Below, in pieces: positions 1 through 11,460 of a stretch of 64,000 nucleotides of DNA. Each line of letters starts with the position of its first letter. Position 1 is the stretch's first letter. The notes beneath the pieces were generated by a model. The model was not told where the DNA came from and did no database searches. It worked only from the letters and a program-made list of their open reading frames with translations. The stretch is from Kappaphycus alvarezii (Eukaryota; Rhodophyta; Florideophyceae; Gigartinales; Solieriaceae), in NCBI GenBank assembly GCA_002205965.3, contig NADL03000469.1, positions 248,001 through 312,000 of the forward strand. Reading direction: 5' to 3'. The translations under genes and the position numbers were made by a program.

Positions 1-396
1 TGTTACCCCAACTACGAAATAGCAAGAGTTGGAATTCCAAAAAATCTATGCCAATCACAAAACACTCCATCCTCCCTCCGCTCACTTTTAGGGAGCAAGC
101 CATCACCCCCGGTTGCTTCCCAACAAGTAGCAATCGCAATATGGACGAATACTTTGTCGATTACGTACGATTTCCACGCGCGCATAATTTAAATGGGTGG
201 ATCACTGGTGGCTGGCAAATTTTGCCCATGACATACTTGACCTGCGTGGAGGAATTTGTCCGCCACCATCTCCATTATTAATGTACTGCATACAAACTAA
301 CTTCCCTTCTTCTCTGCTCTACTATTATATTTGCTACCACTGAAACCTTGATCACATCGCCAGTACCACACAACCCCCTTCCATTCATTGACCAAA
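1..396 (+). other. Upstream region of the secreted-protein gene
   Basis: This stretch holds no recognised gene. One ATG-started ORF (48-281, 77 codons) is open but has no signal peptide, motif or repeat that I recognise, and I would not call it a gene. A TATA-like run lies at about 323-332, roughly 70 bases before the ATG at 397. The segment between them is C-rich, as in many eukaryotic 5' leaders. The promoter reading is inference from composition and spacing. Confidence 0.3.
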
Positions 397-1002
397 ATGG
401 TTCTCCACTTTATCTTCCTCGCCGTCATCATCAGCGCTGCTTCAGCAGCACCTTCCGTGCTCAATACTCCCCTGCACCTACATACCAACACCAGAACCCA
501 CAATTCTCTCCGACTCTACGTCCCCTGCCACGATGACAACCTTTCTGCAAACTATTTGGAACAAGCACAGCCAGGTGCCGTTTCTTTCTGCCTCTCCAAG
601 CGGCCCATCGAGCGCAGTCTAGCTCGACTAGTCGCATTACGACAAGAGGAAAATGTGAAAGCTCCAGTCTCCTGTGATCCCTCCGACGCCCTTCCGCCTC
701 CAGTTTTGCAAAATCCGCCTACTCCATTACCGTCACTCCCGCCAAACTCCGATCCAGACACAATCGCAAATGTTGCAGCATCGATAAGAGCTCGTCTAAT
801 TCATCGCCTTGCTCACATGATGCCTCAGAGATACCGCAATCAAAAGACTGAGATTTCTATGTACAATCCGGAAAGAGTTTCCTGCCTGGCTTCAGGCTTT
901 GTTGATTTTTGTCGATGCTCCCAAATCGTTTGCCCAAAGCAATTCGAAAGGTGCATATGCATCCTTGCGTGTAGGTCCAGTGATTTCGGTATGAATCCTT
1001 GA
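397..1002 (+). CDS. Putative secreted cysteine-rich protein (201 aa)
   Basis: I do not recognise the family. The ATG at 397 is preferred over the upstream TTG at 388 because it has a good eukaryotic context (ACCAAAATGG) and because residues 1-18 then form a classic signal peptide: a hydrophobic core ending in small residues (SAASAAPS). The predicted mature protein has a Pro-rich linker at about residues 99-120. The C-terminal module, residues 163-192, has seven cysteines spaced C-x8-C-x-C-x4-C-x6-C-x-C-x3-C. Counting Cys44, 65 and 93 gives ten in all, an even number that would suit disulfides in an extracellular protein. No transmembrane segment follows the signal peptide. The stop at 1000-1002 is followed by gene-poor DNA. 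Secretion is well supported; the function is unknown. The protein could be a cell-wall, defence or effector-type protein, but nothing in the sequence decides this. Confidence 0.6.
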   Translation: MVLHFIFLAVIISAASAAPSVLNTPLHLHTNTRTHNSLRLYVPCHDDNLSANYLEQAQPGAVSFCLSKRPIERSLARLVALRQEENVKAPVSCDPSDALPPPVLQNPPTPLPSLPPNSDPDTIANVAASIRARLIHRLAHMMPQRYRNQKTEISMYNPERVSCLASGFVDFCRCSQIVCPKQFERCICILACRSSDFGMNP

Positions 1003-3409
1003 TCTACGTTGACAGGAGCACTCTGGATTGGTCAAAATGCTGGGCAAGCCGTACCATGGAAGCATAGCTGCCGACAACAAGCAATTTTCAAATCGCCTGC
1101 ATTTGTGGAATCAACGATGGATCGAAGAGTATAATGAAATCGTAAGGTTTCCGAGCGTTTGAGAGTGGAATAGATTTGGCTGCCCGTCCCATACTGGCTT
1201 GTCACCGACTACCAGCGGTAGAGTCTATCGGTGTTCCCCAAGCGCTTTGGTAAGGAACCAAACTACAAAAGACGCGGTCCTATTACTGAACAGATTTTCA
1301 AACTATCCATTAGTCGTAAAGGTGAATGAAATGCCCCTCTATATGAAGATGAGAACATTTCCCTGGAGCAATAAATTTCTGTAGTATGGAAAGTGTGGCC
1401 GTCTACCAAAAACCCTGTCGCCGTCTTCGTTAGAGGGGACCGCAAGGGGTTCATTTCTTTTGTAACAGACAAGCTGGGTGATACCCGGTCAACTTGTACG
1501 GTAGTTGGTGGTTACAGAGTTGCTCGTTCTTGCACATTCTCGTGGCCGTGTCTTTTGATCTACCGTCAGTTGGTCTAGTGCATGTAATTGATGGCACAAG
1601 CACTTGGGCTGGTCATGCGGCAGTATGCTCTGTAAATGATGGAACCGGACAGGGAATCATTACAGTCAATCAAAGAGGTTAATTACAGTTTCCAAAAAGT
1701 TCAGGTGGATGCATTTGAAATACTGCATCTGCTGTTTGATCGTAAAAAGTCAAATGCGCACATCACCATTGTTGAGTTTTGAAGGGGGAGTCTTTTGCTT
1801 TACTGTTATGATCATATAATATTAACTCCTTCAATATTTTGAGTGCACCCTGACTGGCAGACAGACTATTTAGTAAAGTACCAACTGAATACCGCGTGCA
1901 GTGGAGTCCGAGATATGATGGCCATGGCCACCGATGACCCCAGAGCGTAACTGATGTTTTGGTAGATATGCGTGCGAACAGTAGCGTGTAAAGTGTGGCA
2001 TCTCGTAGCAACACGTTGTACAGCCTCTTCTTTTAGGGGATGGCGCAGCGAGGGAGACGGAAACCAGGGGCTACAATCGGAAACCCGGGTCGCGGGAAGG
2101 GTCACGGGATGGGGCAACAGGCACCTAGAAACCTTGTGTTGTAGGTTGTGCACCTTGCTGTGATGCCGGCGGACGGCAGCTGTAGCGACGACATGCATAG
2201 TGTCGGTATGGGAGGGCGCCTTCATTAGGCGGAATTTTCGGGTTATTTTAATGTATGGAAGATGTGGTCGGACAGTGACGTAACAGAGGTGGCAACAGGA
2301 GATAGGGCGGTCCGGGAGGAGATTGCACGAGAAGAATACCGGTGGGGCTGTAGTCAGTACCAAGGGCGTGGTTCTCAACTTGGGAGCTGCAGTGCGGGCC
2401 GGCGGCGGCGCGGAAGACGGGCCAGGCAGAAAAGGTTGCGTAGAGAGTGGTGACGGTGTATGCGTCCCAATTACGACACGCAGCGGTCGGCGGCGTGAAT
2501 ATCAGAGACTTTGAGGTCTTGCTGGCAATGGTGACACTTCAACGGCAGTGAGTCGGTGTAGGCCTGCGGAACATGATGGTGCAGTTTTCTGGCGAGAACT
2601 TTGTCGCAGGAAAGAATGGTTGGATCGTGGTCGCAGTAATAGGCACTACAAGTTTGTTTCAAATATTCTTATTACAGCCCGTAGAAAGCACAGGTCATGA
2701 TATTGGTTAAGAGATACTTTCCACATTCTATACTTTGAGTTGCTCCAAACTGATTAATCACGTTTACACATATCAATCTTGAGCTGTATCGAACTGGATT
2801 CTGCTGGATCTTTCGTTGAAAATTGTTTCTTTCATTTCTGCAAGTCATGTACGCATTTGTGCAAAGAGCAAAGTCGAGATAAGGTGGCCACAACCTTATT
2901 TTATTCCGATTCAATTTCTCCAGGAATTGACATACCTCATGAAATTAAAGCAAAGCTGAACTTTTCTTTATCGATTCAGTCAACGATTGCCCTCAAGGCA
3001 TGGCTGATAAATGTGCACATAAGTAGGCACATTATCTTACATCGAGACAGACTTTCTGGACCTCCATGCCTCTCCCCGCTGGGAAATCATAGGTGTACTA
3101 TGCCCCATCTCCGCGACTGAAAACAATTGCTAAACCGAGATGCCCCGAAGTGCACCACTGTTTCGGCCATCATCTTTTCCATTGCTTGCACGGAAGCGAA
3201 ACAATGCGGTTTCACGATCGCCAGGTTATTTTACTGGTCAGTGATTTGAAAAAGGCAGGTTGAAACCCAGTCGGGGAACAGCGAAAAGTGCTTCAACGCA
3301 TCAGACCCGATATTAGCGCAAAGGGCCATACTGGTGGCGGGGACTTCTTCGACATCACTTTCTCTTTGCTTTTTATGGAGCCTAGGTACGCTCCAATTTC
3401 TGTGTTGGA
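1003..3409. other. Gene-poor region with decayed repeats
   Basis: I see no intact gene. A G-rich part at about 2000-2510 opens long frames by composition alone. Bases 1830-1990 resemble 32425-32560, sharing a core near GTGCACC..GACTG and another near GTGCAGTGG, so they belong to one dispersed repeat. A minus-strand coding relic at 1263-1500 is listed separately. An AATAAA at 1370-1375 could be a polyadenylation signal, but it lies far from the stop at 1002. Confidence 0.35.
1263..1500 (-). pseudogene. Coding relic of unknown family X (copy 1)
   Basis: The minus-strand reading shares a short pattern (V-D-x-V-S-x-S-x-x-V-T) with minus-strand readings at about 5570-5775 and 37362-37547. Resemblance at the protein level in three places suggests a once-coding repeat. 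I cannot name the family. This copy is short, lacks a plausible start and is surrounded by stops. Confidence 0.3.
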
Positions 3410-3414
3410 ATGCC

Positions 3415-3500
3415 CTTTTGAGTCGATTGTGGTTGTCTGGAGCACTATAGGATAGATCGATTATATCCAAGAGTAAACCACCCAAACCTCTCCCTTTTCA
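3415..3500 (+). repeat. Dispersed repeat core B
   Basis: The segment runs from GAGTCGATTGTGGTTGTCTGG to a block resembling GAGTAAACCACCCAAACCT. Closely similar segments occur at 6064-6150 and 36630-36710, with partial ones at 38995-39040, 39835-39890 and 41000-41055. All end in the same A/C-rich terminal block. This looks like the conserved end of a repeat family, but the family is unidentified. Confidence 0.55.
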
Positions 3501-5804
3501 AATAGTAAACCTGCTAAGAATATGTGAGCTCCCACAGTGCCCTGCTCTCTGCTAGGTCATCATGTCATGCCTCAACTCGAATTAAGATCTACTGTCTGTT
3601 GTGATTTCAAATTCGGATGTAGTTCAATTCGAATGGGTGACTAATTCGAATCTCTTTCCTTTTGCATTCTTTTGACCATCTTTCTAACGAATGGAGATCA
3701 AGTCCGCCTCTACTTTACTGTTACGATACGAGTGTAAGTAGCCAGATCCCTTCTGGGTCAAAGAGTAAAAAGGGAGCAACCAAGTTTTGTCTAACATAGC
3801 GTCGCGAGCTTCCGCATTCTCACGTGTTTTTCGTCCTTAATGTAGCGTGTATTCGCTCTTCCTCCTTCGTCTCTTCAACCTGTTACACTCATTGGAGAAG
3901 TCTTTTTTCTCCCTTTAAGTGTTTCAACAAAACCATCCAAACTTTTCTCCTTCTTACACCGATGCGTTCTCTACGATCAAAGAGGTGGGACAATAAGTCG
4001 GCAGCAGAGCCTGGACCAAGAACCCAGAGCGTAGGCCATTTTTTTCAATGAAAAGTGGGAATCTGGGCATATTTCTGGGAATGGTTGCCTACAAGAATAA
4101 GGGGGAATGATTAGGTAGTTTACTTTGTCCTACAAGAATATTGTATCTGCTTTTATGGCCACTTCCTAGTCTGCAATGACCCATGAATTCATTGTTACAG
4201 AAACTAATTTAGTTGCACCGGTTTTCTACTAAGTAATACTCTACTGTACTAATTACACATACTTTCATTCGATTTGTAAATTGTTCCAACAAACACGCAA
4301 CTTTGAATATCAGGTGTCTGCAGTGCACACTCGTCTACACTTTGGTACTTTAATTGGAAAATTATGGGTGAATATGAAAAGGGGGTTGAACTTGGCTTTG
4401 ATCTGCCACTCCGGACAAGTCACGCAGTCACGGTTGCATCAATTGACTGTAAGCACCTTTTATGATGGCCACGTAGGCAGCTTACCGTTGTACACCCTAC
4501 ACTCGCTGCCGCGGCCGCATATGCTTACTGGTTTCTACGTAGCAGCCGTACAGCTTGCACAAGGGGACTTGGATCACGATCAAGACCGGTTCAACAGGGC
4601 TATATAATCGCCAGCTTGAAAACCTCTAGCGCAACTTCTGGTTCCTCAAGTCGTCGCTTGTTCTCCCGCCTCCCGCCCTCCATTCATCCTTCATGGCCCA
4701 ATCACAAGTCATCTTTGTTCTTTGTTTCATTTGTTTGAACTCTTTGAGTATTGTTTTCTTTACACGTGTCGAATCAAAATTGTGCGTCCGTCGGTCGCTC
4801 ATTGCATTGTGATTTGAAATATCGTGTCATTCGGATATTGTGGTTTCTTTCATTTCGATATCATACCTCGCATCATTAATCGCTCTCAAGTTCGCTTGCA
4901 GGAGTATCGCTTTCGCAACACGTCAACTGAACAAGTTATAAGCTTCCGCAAGACGGAAATCTGCTATGAGGGTGCTAAATTAGTGGTCAACCGATTTCTC
5001 GGTTCTCTGAACGAAGATCGCCACGAGAAGGCTTTAGCGTGAAATTCATGTTACAGAGACGGGCCGATCGGCCCGCGACAGATAAAGGCACTTGCGTACC
5101 TCCGATCCACCCTCGTCAGAAGGATGGACACCTCAAGATGACTGTCCCATCTCGTGAAATCTGGGACTGACGATACCTCAATTTTTAGCGTGATTTGGGA
5201 TGGGACGCTAGCACCCTAACCATCTCATGGGATTGTCTTTTCCAAAATTTGACTCACCTAACCCTCTTAGTTTCGCCATCCCTGTCGAGATGGCTTCTGA
5301 CGACGTATGCGACGAGAACGCGGGGTATGTTATACGTCATGTTTTAGCTATTTTACCTTTAGTGAATCTAGTAAATGTGTTCGTGTTTCTCGTTGTTTAA
5401 TTCATCGTACTAAACGCTACCTTTTAGACCTCGCAAACCCACGAGGTTCTTAGATGCTAACTTTTAAGACCACCTACTTGTTGACTGGACTGCCAGGTAC
5501 TTTTCAATTGGCCAAAATGATCGGTAATTCGTACAAAAGAACCTGAAACATGGTTTGAACGCAAGTTCATGGGACTCCTAACGTTTCTATCACTCGCAGT
5601 AAACCAATCCCATATAGTAATTCTTGATGTTTTGTCGCCGCAAAATAGATAGCAATGGGGGAGAAACATGGACTTTCATTTACTGTTCCAGATAAGCTGC
5701 CTGATTCCCAGTCGATCTGTACGGCAGAGTGCATTTGCCTGAAATTTTGCGACAGACTCTGACGATACGTCACTTATTCAGCACTTCCAGCATTTGATGC
5801 GCCT
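3501..5804. other. No recognisable gene
   Basis: Several short frames are open here, but the longer ones (4281-4607 and 4824-5042) begin at TTG or GTG and show no motifs. A perfect 16-bp palindrome at 5060-5075 is listed separately. Minus-strand coding resemblance at about 5567-5773 belongs to unknown family X: it has a Q-S-L-S-Q pattern and a D-W-x-S pattern shared with 37362-37547. Confidence 0.35.
5060..5075. repeat. Perfect 16-bp palindrome
   Basis: CGGGCCGATCGGCCCG is its own reverse complement. It sits in otherwise gene-free DNA. It could bind a dimeric protein or be chance. I see no second copy in the window. Confidence 0.5.
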
Positions 5805-5870
5805 TGGAACATAGCCTAACCTATTTTTCAATCATTAAAATACCCCAATTTTTCCCCTCAACCAGCAAGT
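5567..5870 (-). pseudogene. Coding relic of unknown family X (copy 2) with repeat core C
   Basis: On the minus strand, a core near TTGGGGTATTTTAATGATTG (5836-5866) is followed by a reading with the pattern SLSQ-x-F-x5-H-x5-DW-x-S. The same order of core then pattern occurs at 37597-37362. The two copies align over about 200 bases despite many substitutions. The protein is unidentified and this copy is broken. Confidence 0.4.
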
Positions 5871-6063
5871 AGGGCGCGATTCGCAAGCAATCCGCATTGG
5901 AGGTTACTAGAAATGCATTTGTTATAATGCAAATGCTTACACCTCATGGAAAGTGCAAAATATCCGAAAGATCATTCCTCTCCCTTATTTTTGAATTTGA
6001 CTCCCTAGAGAGGGTACGTAGATCAGATCGTAGCTCATTCCCAATTACTATGCCAGCATACCT

Positions 6064-6150
6064 TTTTGAGTCGATTGTGGTTGTCTGGAAAACTATGGGA
6101 TATATCGGATATATTTTCCAAAAGTAAAGCACCCGAACGTTTCCCGATCG
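6064..6150 (+). repeat. Dispersed repeat core B (second copy)
   Basis: It is nearly collinear with 3415-3500 and ends in an AGTAAAGCACCCGAACGTTT block. Flanking sequence differs, so the conserved part is a discrete unit. Confidence 0.55.
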
Positions 6151-7199
6151 AGCTTATCCCAAGGTGCTTAATGATGACGCAGAAGTTGAATACTCAAAAA
6201 TTATCTCGGTACGCCGGTAAAAGATGTTTCATGATGCAGACACTGAATGAAGTTCTAGTCGTGAGGAGCGGTGATCGGTGCTGTTAAGAATTGAGTGTAT
6301 AGCGATAAGATTGGCAGCGGAGTTTGCACGTAAAAAAAGACACTAAAGTTTGTATCAAGAATTTTCGCTCTTTCGCCGATACAGTCAAAAACTGCAATTC
6401 ATTGACATGTATAGCATAAAGAGGGAGATAGCCGAGCCGTACTTTTCAAAAATTAAAGAACCAAATCAAGTTTGCATTCATTGATATTGGTATTCCCGTT
6501 CATCTTAGTTCTGCAACGGGAGAAAATACCATATATTGAAGAGTGGAAGTTGTGACCTCCTTGGATTTTCGATGCTTTTAGTGTAGGTATTCGAAACACT
6601 GCCCTTTTGATGCTGTTTATAAAGATTGTAGCAACATCATCGTTGCCACATCAGACATCCTGCATGGGAACTCATTCCTCAGTATTGGCAGGACATCGAT
6701 AGATATATTGGAAACTATAGCAGTTTCCATGGGGAATCAGATTGCCAGCACCCATGACTTTGCTACTTCGGATCGTTTCCTTTCCAGCTAACTCGCCAGT
6801 TTTCTACCTACTACGCGAGTGCTGATCAATGGCTTTAACTTATCCATAAGAAGAATTAAGAGGGCTAGAAGTTGTAAGAAAAGGTATCATCCTTGATCAC
6901 CCTTACACAGTTACCATCTCTTCTACTTTCCCTTGGTCTATCCGGACCAGGTAGTGCTTCAGTGATCACTGACATCTTTTTTTCACCACCGACAAAGCTC
7001 TTTCAATGTCCTCGCTCCAGGACAACACTAATCGGGGAGGATAGGATGGCTTCTCTGGCCAATCGGTTTTTACCCAAACTTCCCATCCCCACCTCAACCG
7101 TTATGGCAAGCGGGAGGTGCGCAAGTTTCTCAAGGACACAAGTAGCTACCTTTTCGCGATTGATGATACTGCTAAGCTCGGTTCAAATATTGATCCAGT
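6151..7199. other. No recognisable gene
   Basis: Low-complexity, moderately AT-rich sequence. A weak copy of the terminal block (TTTCAAAAATTAAAGAACC) lies at about 6447-6465. No coding pattern is convincing until the gypsy relic begins near 7200. Confidence 0.3.
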
Positions 7200-7847
7200 C
7201 TTTCTTAAATATTAAATTGATGCGGAGCTGTTCCAAGGATTTGTTTTCTTTCAGTACTTTGGAAAGGAACCTCGATCTGTGGATCAATTTTCAGACTTGA
7301 TTATTCGGTTATAACCGGAAAAGGATCTCAAGGATCCTCTTGAAGATCCATCTCCTGAGGATCTACATAAGCTTGTGAAGTAAAACGTGCACACTCGAAT
7401 GGGCGAGCCCGATGCTTCTTTTCGCATCCGCTCTTTTCTCCTAACCTACTACAAATTACTCTCTTCACGTAATTGAGAATCTAAAGATGGTCCTGAAGTT
7501 GCAATGGAGCATTTTTGCATCGTTCTAAATCAGAGCCTCTTCGCAAGCGCGTACAGAGTGCCCTAGAATTGCCCAAGCGGCGTATTCATAAGAATTGGTT
7601 CGGTTTTTGCCAACATCTTACTGAAGAGGCCGTTCTCTTCGACAGGTACTTTTCATCTACAAGTAGTGATAGTTCAGGGGCCGGTTCTCCACCAGAGGCC
7701 CATAATAGCGAAAATAAACCCTTGAATGTTCCCAATCCGAAAAAGGGCGGATCTCCAACCCCGCCAACTTCCGTGTGACAAAAGCCAGACGACATTACAT
7801 CTCGAAGTTGTAATGTTTCGTCCATAAAAGATAACGTGGACCAGGAA

Positions 7848-7901
7848 TGTAATGAATGTTTATACTCTTCATGTCAAGGGAACCATCTTATCCGAAACTG
7901 T
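7848..7901 (+). pseudogene. Degenerate gag zinc knuckle
   Basis: The reading gives CQGNHLIRNC preceded by other cysteines. A working retroviral-type knuckle is C-x2-C-x4-H-x4-C; here the spacing before the histidine is one residue short. In the intact family this motif packages element RNA. This copy is best read as a decayed nucleocapsid end. Confidence 0.55.
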
Positions 7902-8669
7902 CCAAATAAAACTCCTGAATTGCATTCCAAACTGTTACGGGAGCGCCATCAGAATCATAAATCAGGCTTAAAGTCTGTGCGGGAGGATGCGAACAAGTCT
8001 ACATCACTATAACTGCCACCTGGAAGATTCTTAGGCAGCATTGCTGAAAAGTTCCGGTCGTGGTCAACGAGGATTATGGATTCGACTACGATTTAATTAG
8101 TAAGGACCCCATAGATGCCCTCCATGACGCCGATATATATGTTCAGACGCCAGATTTGCGAGAACCGATTCAAGTACGGCTCATCATGTCTAGCGGAACA
8201 AGTCATGAGGACCTCAAGATGTTCCTATCTTCCACAGAAGCACGCATTACTCCCAATTTTGGTACTATCTCGGGCCTATCACGTTTCAGAAACGTGGCAC
8301 TTGTGGCTTTCCCTCACACCGTGGACGATGTATGCTGTCCAGATCTTCGCTCTGCTCTTTTGGTTTTTACCTTCGTTCTCATGTGAGTGAAACTCAAGAG
8401 AAATTACATGATGTGGATTTTGCAACTATACCTGCAGTGATAGACCCGGAAATAACGTTGCCAACCCATTAATTTAGTCCCCTGATATCCTTGCTAGCCT
8501 TTTCAACTTTCGCTCCTTCGTAGGAGACATAACTAAAAGTTTTAGCGTACTATGACATGTTCCTACTATTCTCAGAATACAAGGTGACGAAACTCCATCG
8601 AAACAGATGCGAATCTCCGCGCTGCAGTTGAGGGGGAGATTAAATAGAGATTGCCTCCGCAAAAAAACT

Positions 8670-9325
8670 AAGGATCTCAATGATCTACTGCAGGAGTATC
8701 GAGATATTTTCCGCTCATACATGGGCTCAGAGCCTCTGGCGAAAATCTTTCATATGAAAACTACTTTATAACCAGGTGAAAAGCCCTTCCGGGCGAAGGC
8801 ATGGATATACATTCCAGCTCAATCGGGTTTTCTGCGTCAAAAAATTGAAGAACTTTTGCGCCTGGACTTTCGTACAGGAACAACTCTAGTCGTTGGGCTT
8901 CTGCCCCTGTACTGGTACGTAAAACCAACTCCGCAGAAGGTTTATGGTTTACTGTGGATCTATAAGTCGTTAACTCCCTAGCTGAGAAGGTTGCATGGCG
9001 GATGCGGCACTTAGATGCAATAATTTCTAAACTTCAGGGGTCTCAGTTCTTCTCCCTAATAAGCCTCTGCCACGGATTCTGGAATGTAACCCTTCACCCA
9101 GAATCTCAGGAGTTCCAAAGCATTCAGAGAGATGAGGAAGTCATTAAACCAACTCTCGTATTGCATAGACAAATGAACGCCGTATTCTATTTCCGGAGCA
9201 CTGTCCAAAACTTCATCCGGGATCATTGCGACAGAAGTTTTCAATGGATTAACGATACGTGCGGCCACTCAAACAGCATTCCGCGCCTTACTGGTTTACT
9301 TGGCGATGGCCATCGCGTTGTAACC
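8670..9325 (+). pseudogene. Gypsy reverse transcriptase relic
   Basis: The reading starts with a typical pre-RT segment (EYRDIFRSYMG, then PGEKPFRAKAW). It continues through HLDAIISKLQGSQFFSLI, where the catalytic motif A aspartate has become serine, to sequence matching the region before the YxDD motif. Stops and frame changes interrupt it. An ATG-started piece (9002-9328) is only a fragment of this relic. The product would have copied element RNA into cDNA, but no functional enzyme can come from this copy. Confidence 0.7.
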
Positions 9326-9329
9326 TAAC

Positions 9330-11121
9330 GTAGCCAAAAGGATATAAATTAAATTATATTTGCAGTTCATTGAAGCTTGAGATAAAATAAGGTTCCCAAT
9401 CAATAGTGGTAAAAATACCCTTATTATCCAGAATAGTGCACAAGTAGTACTTTTCTTCTCTATACGTTCCATTTCTTCCACAAGGATTTGGTGAAAATAT
9501 TTTTTATTTTAAAATATATTTTACTGTAGTAGTCAGTGCCAGGAGTTTTCTCTCCACTTTAAAGCACACAAAAATGAGAAATAATCTTGTAATTATTTCT
9601 CATAAACAAAATATTTCTCATTGCACAGCACTTATCATCTTTCTTATTTTTTTATAGCTGCAAGAATTCAATCGGATCATTGAGGTTTGAACCAAAAAAA
9701 TAGGCTTCAGAAATTCTGTGTACTTTTTGAATGCTCGAATGGTTCCTTTGGTCCTTTATTTACCTCCGATTCTTGAAAAAGAACGTTTACGCTACAACTG
9801 CAGCTAAAATATGAGGAGTCTTTTCTAGCATAGATTTGACTACTAGAGTTTCAAGAACGTTTATGAAACTTTTTAAAGTAAATACTGCTAGGTGAAGGTT
9901 CTTTGTTTTCAGTCGCACAAGTGCGCACCTTATACTTTTACTCATATCCTTTTTCAATGGATTGAGTATCAGTATGTACTAATTTTACACAGCTGACGGC
10001 GCGACTTCTAGAACGGGATTTACAGTTCTAAAAATGCCTGTGCAGCTAGGATGCATGATTGGGGCATATCTACAAGGCCTAATATTATGCATTTACTTTT
10101 CTTTTCTCCAGTATCTAGCAGTGTATCAAACTCACTTCGTATTACTTACCTTTACCATAGCGTACATGTATTCAGCGAGTAGATCTGAAAACAAAATCAA
10201 GGCAGACTGTGCAGTGATGCAACCTTTTCAATTGAAAATTTGATAAGAAAATGTCAAAATACCGGACCCATATTCATCGCTTGCTTTAAACAACAAAGGA
10301 ATCCACTAAAGCAATTACTTTATTTTAAAAAATTACTGATTTTTATTTCACAGTAAATCCAAGGAAAGTACTCAGAACTTTTATGGTTTCTCGCATTCCA
10401 ATAAAACCTGATTGTCTTTCTCTCTCTGTTCATGTCCTCTTACTTTTCTCTTTTTCTTGTTTTCTCGTTATCCCAGACCGCTCTGTTGGCGATTGGATTC
10501 ATGCTCAGTCTGAGAAAGACCCATGCCTACGATTTATCTTCTGCTTTTCCGCCCCTCCCTTTACCGTGCCGCTTTTGGATTCCGTCTGGGTTACAGATTC
10601 TCGGGTCTAACTTTGTTTCCGACACTTATGTTACCGACTCGTTAAATCTCATCCCGTAGTATATCGGTCTTATTCTAACCGCATTTCAGGGAACCGAGGG
10701 CGCCCAGTTGACCATCAACTTATACCGCTTCTGCGATAGCGCTTGTAAGATCATGCACTACTGCTCCAGACGCTTCCCTTATCCAATTTGCGGCACTCGC
10801 AGCTTGCGTTAACTAGAAGCAGAGGGACTCATTCCAGCAGCTAAAAGGACCCTGCCCCGATCGTTTGTGGATCCAGGCCTCTCTAATAATTTTCCAGGGT
10901 AGATCTGGGTTCCGCTGAACATCCCCTATCATCGAGATTTGGAAAAATGCGCCTTTCTCGGCGACTTATTTCCAGTCCTGTCTAGCCTCCTTCCCTCCCT
11001 AAATGAGCTCCACTTGAATGAAGTCCTGTAGTGTGCGTTGTCTCTTCTATCCTCCAGTTATCACTCCCACTATTCTTCATTGAAACCCACTGCACTCTTT
11101 CAGCGCTGTACGCCTCCAGGT
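9330..11121. other. Gene-poor region with one perfect hairpin
   Basis: Nothing recognisable is encoded here. An 11-bp perfect inverted repeat (TGAGAAATAAT at 9575-9585 and its complement at 9592-9602, 6-base loop) could form a hairpin. Bases 10380-11100 are pyrimidine-rich and open overlapping frames, but no family is evident. Confidence 0.35.
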
Positions 11122-11460
11122 CTATGTTAGAAACGCCTGTCTATCATCTCCTCCGAACTTCACGCTGTCAAATGTGATCGCAAATTTCTCCGCGCCGAAG
11201 CCGCGGAGCGTGCTCTTCTTCTCTCGGTGCCTACTAAATCCCCCTGTTCTCTTTTCAATGCGTTTCACCACTCGCTCCACGGAACTTATTTGTAATCCCA
11301 TGCTCTGATAGTTGCTGTCGCATTCCGTCTCCGTATCAAACATTTTCGGGCCGGTCGTGATGCATAGTCTGCTCTCGACGTACCATGGACATCGGTTATA
11401 ATGTTTGTAGACAAGAAATAAGTGATCAAACCACCTTTCATGGAAATATCGTATTTTCAT
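11122..11460 (-). CDS. Hypothetical ORF (112 aa), doubtful
   Basis: An ATG-started frame of 112 codons lies at the edge between mixed-composition and AT-rich DNA. It has no signal peptide, membrane segment or motif that I recognise. The C-terminal half is rich in Lys, Arg and Glu. It may be a small gene, an exon or a relic of an unidentified element. I include it because it is the longest ATG frame in this 8-kb gene-poor stretch. Confidence 0.2.
   Translation of the reverse strand: MKIRYFHERWFDHLFLVYKHYNRCPWYVESRLCITTGPKMFDTETECDSNYQSMGLQISSVERVVKRIEKRTGGFSRHREKKSTLRGFGAEKFAITFDSVKFGGDDRQAFLT

Larger units (their letters stand above)
7200..9325 (+). mobile_element. Decayed Ty3/gypsy retrotransposon relic
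   Basis: Readings switch frame many times but follow gypsy order. There is gag-like sequence from about 7200, a degenerate CCHC knuckle at 7848-7901, a gap where the protease is not recognisable, and reverse transcriptase from about 8670. I see no LTRs at either end. The relic is older than the 17.6-25.3 kb gypsy copy, judging by how many stops it carries. It belongs to a different gypsy lineage, because its reverse transcriptase residues differ throughout. Confidence 0.7.

Noticed and set aside
1866..2514. Long frames on both strands in G-rich DNA
   Set aside because: They arise from composition, lack motifs, overlap dispersed repeats, and several start at non-ATG codons.
4281..4607. 108-codon plus-strand ORF
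   Set aside because: It starts at TTG, has no motif and no supporting context.
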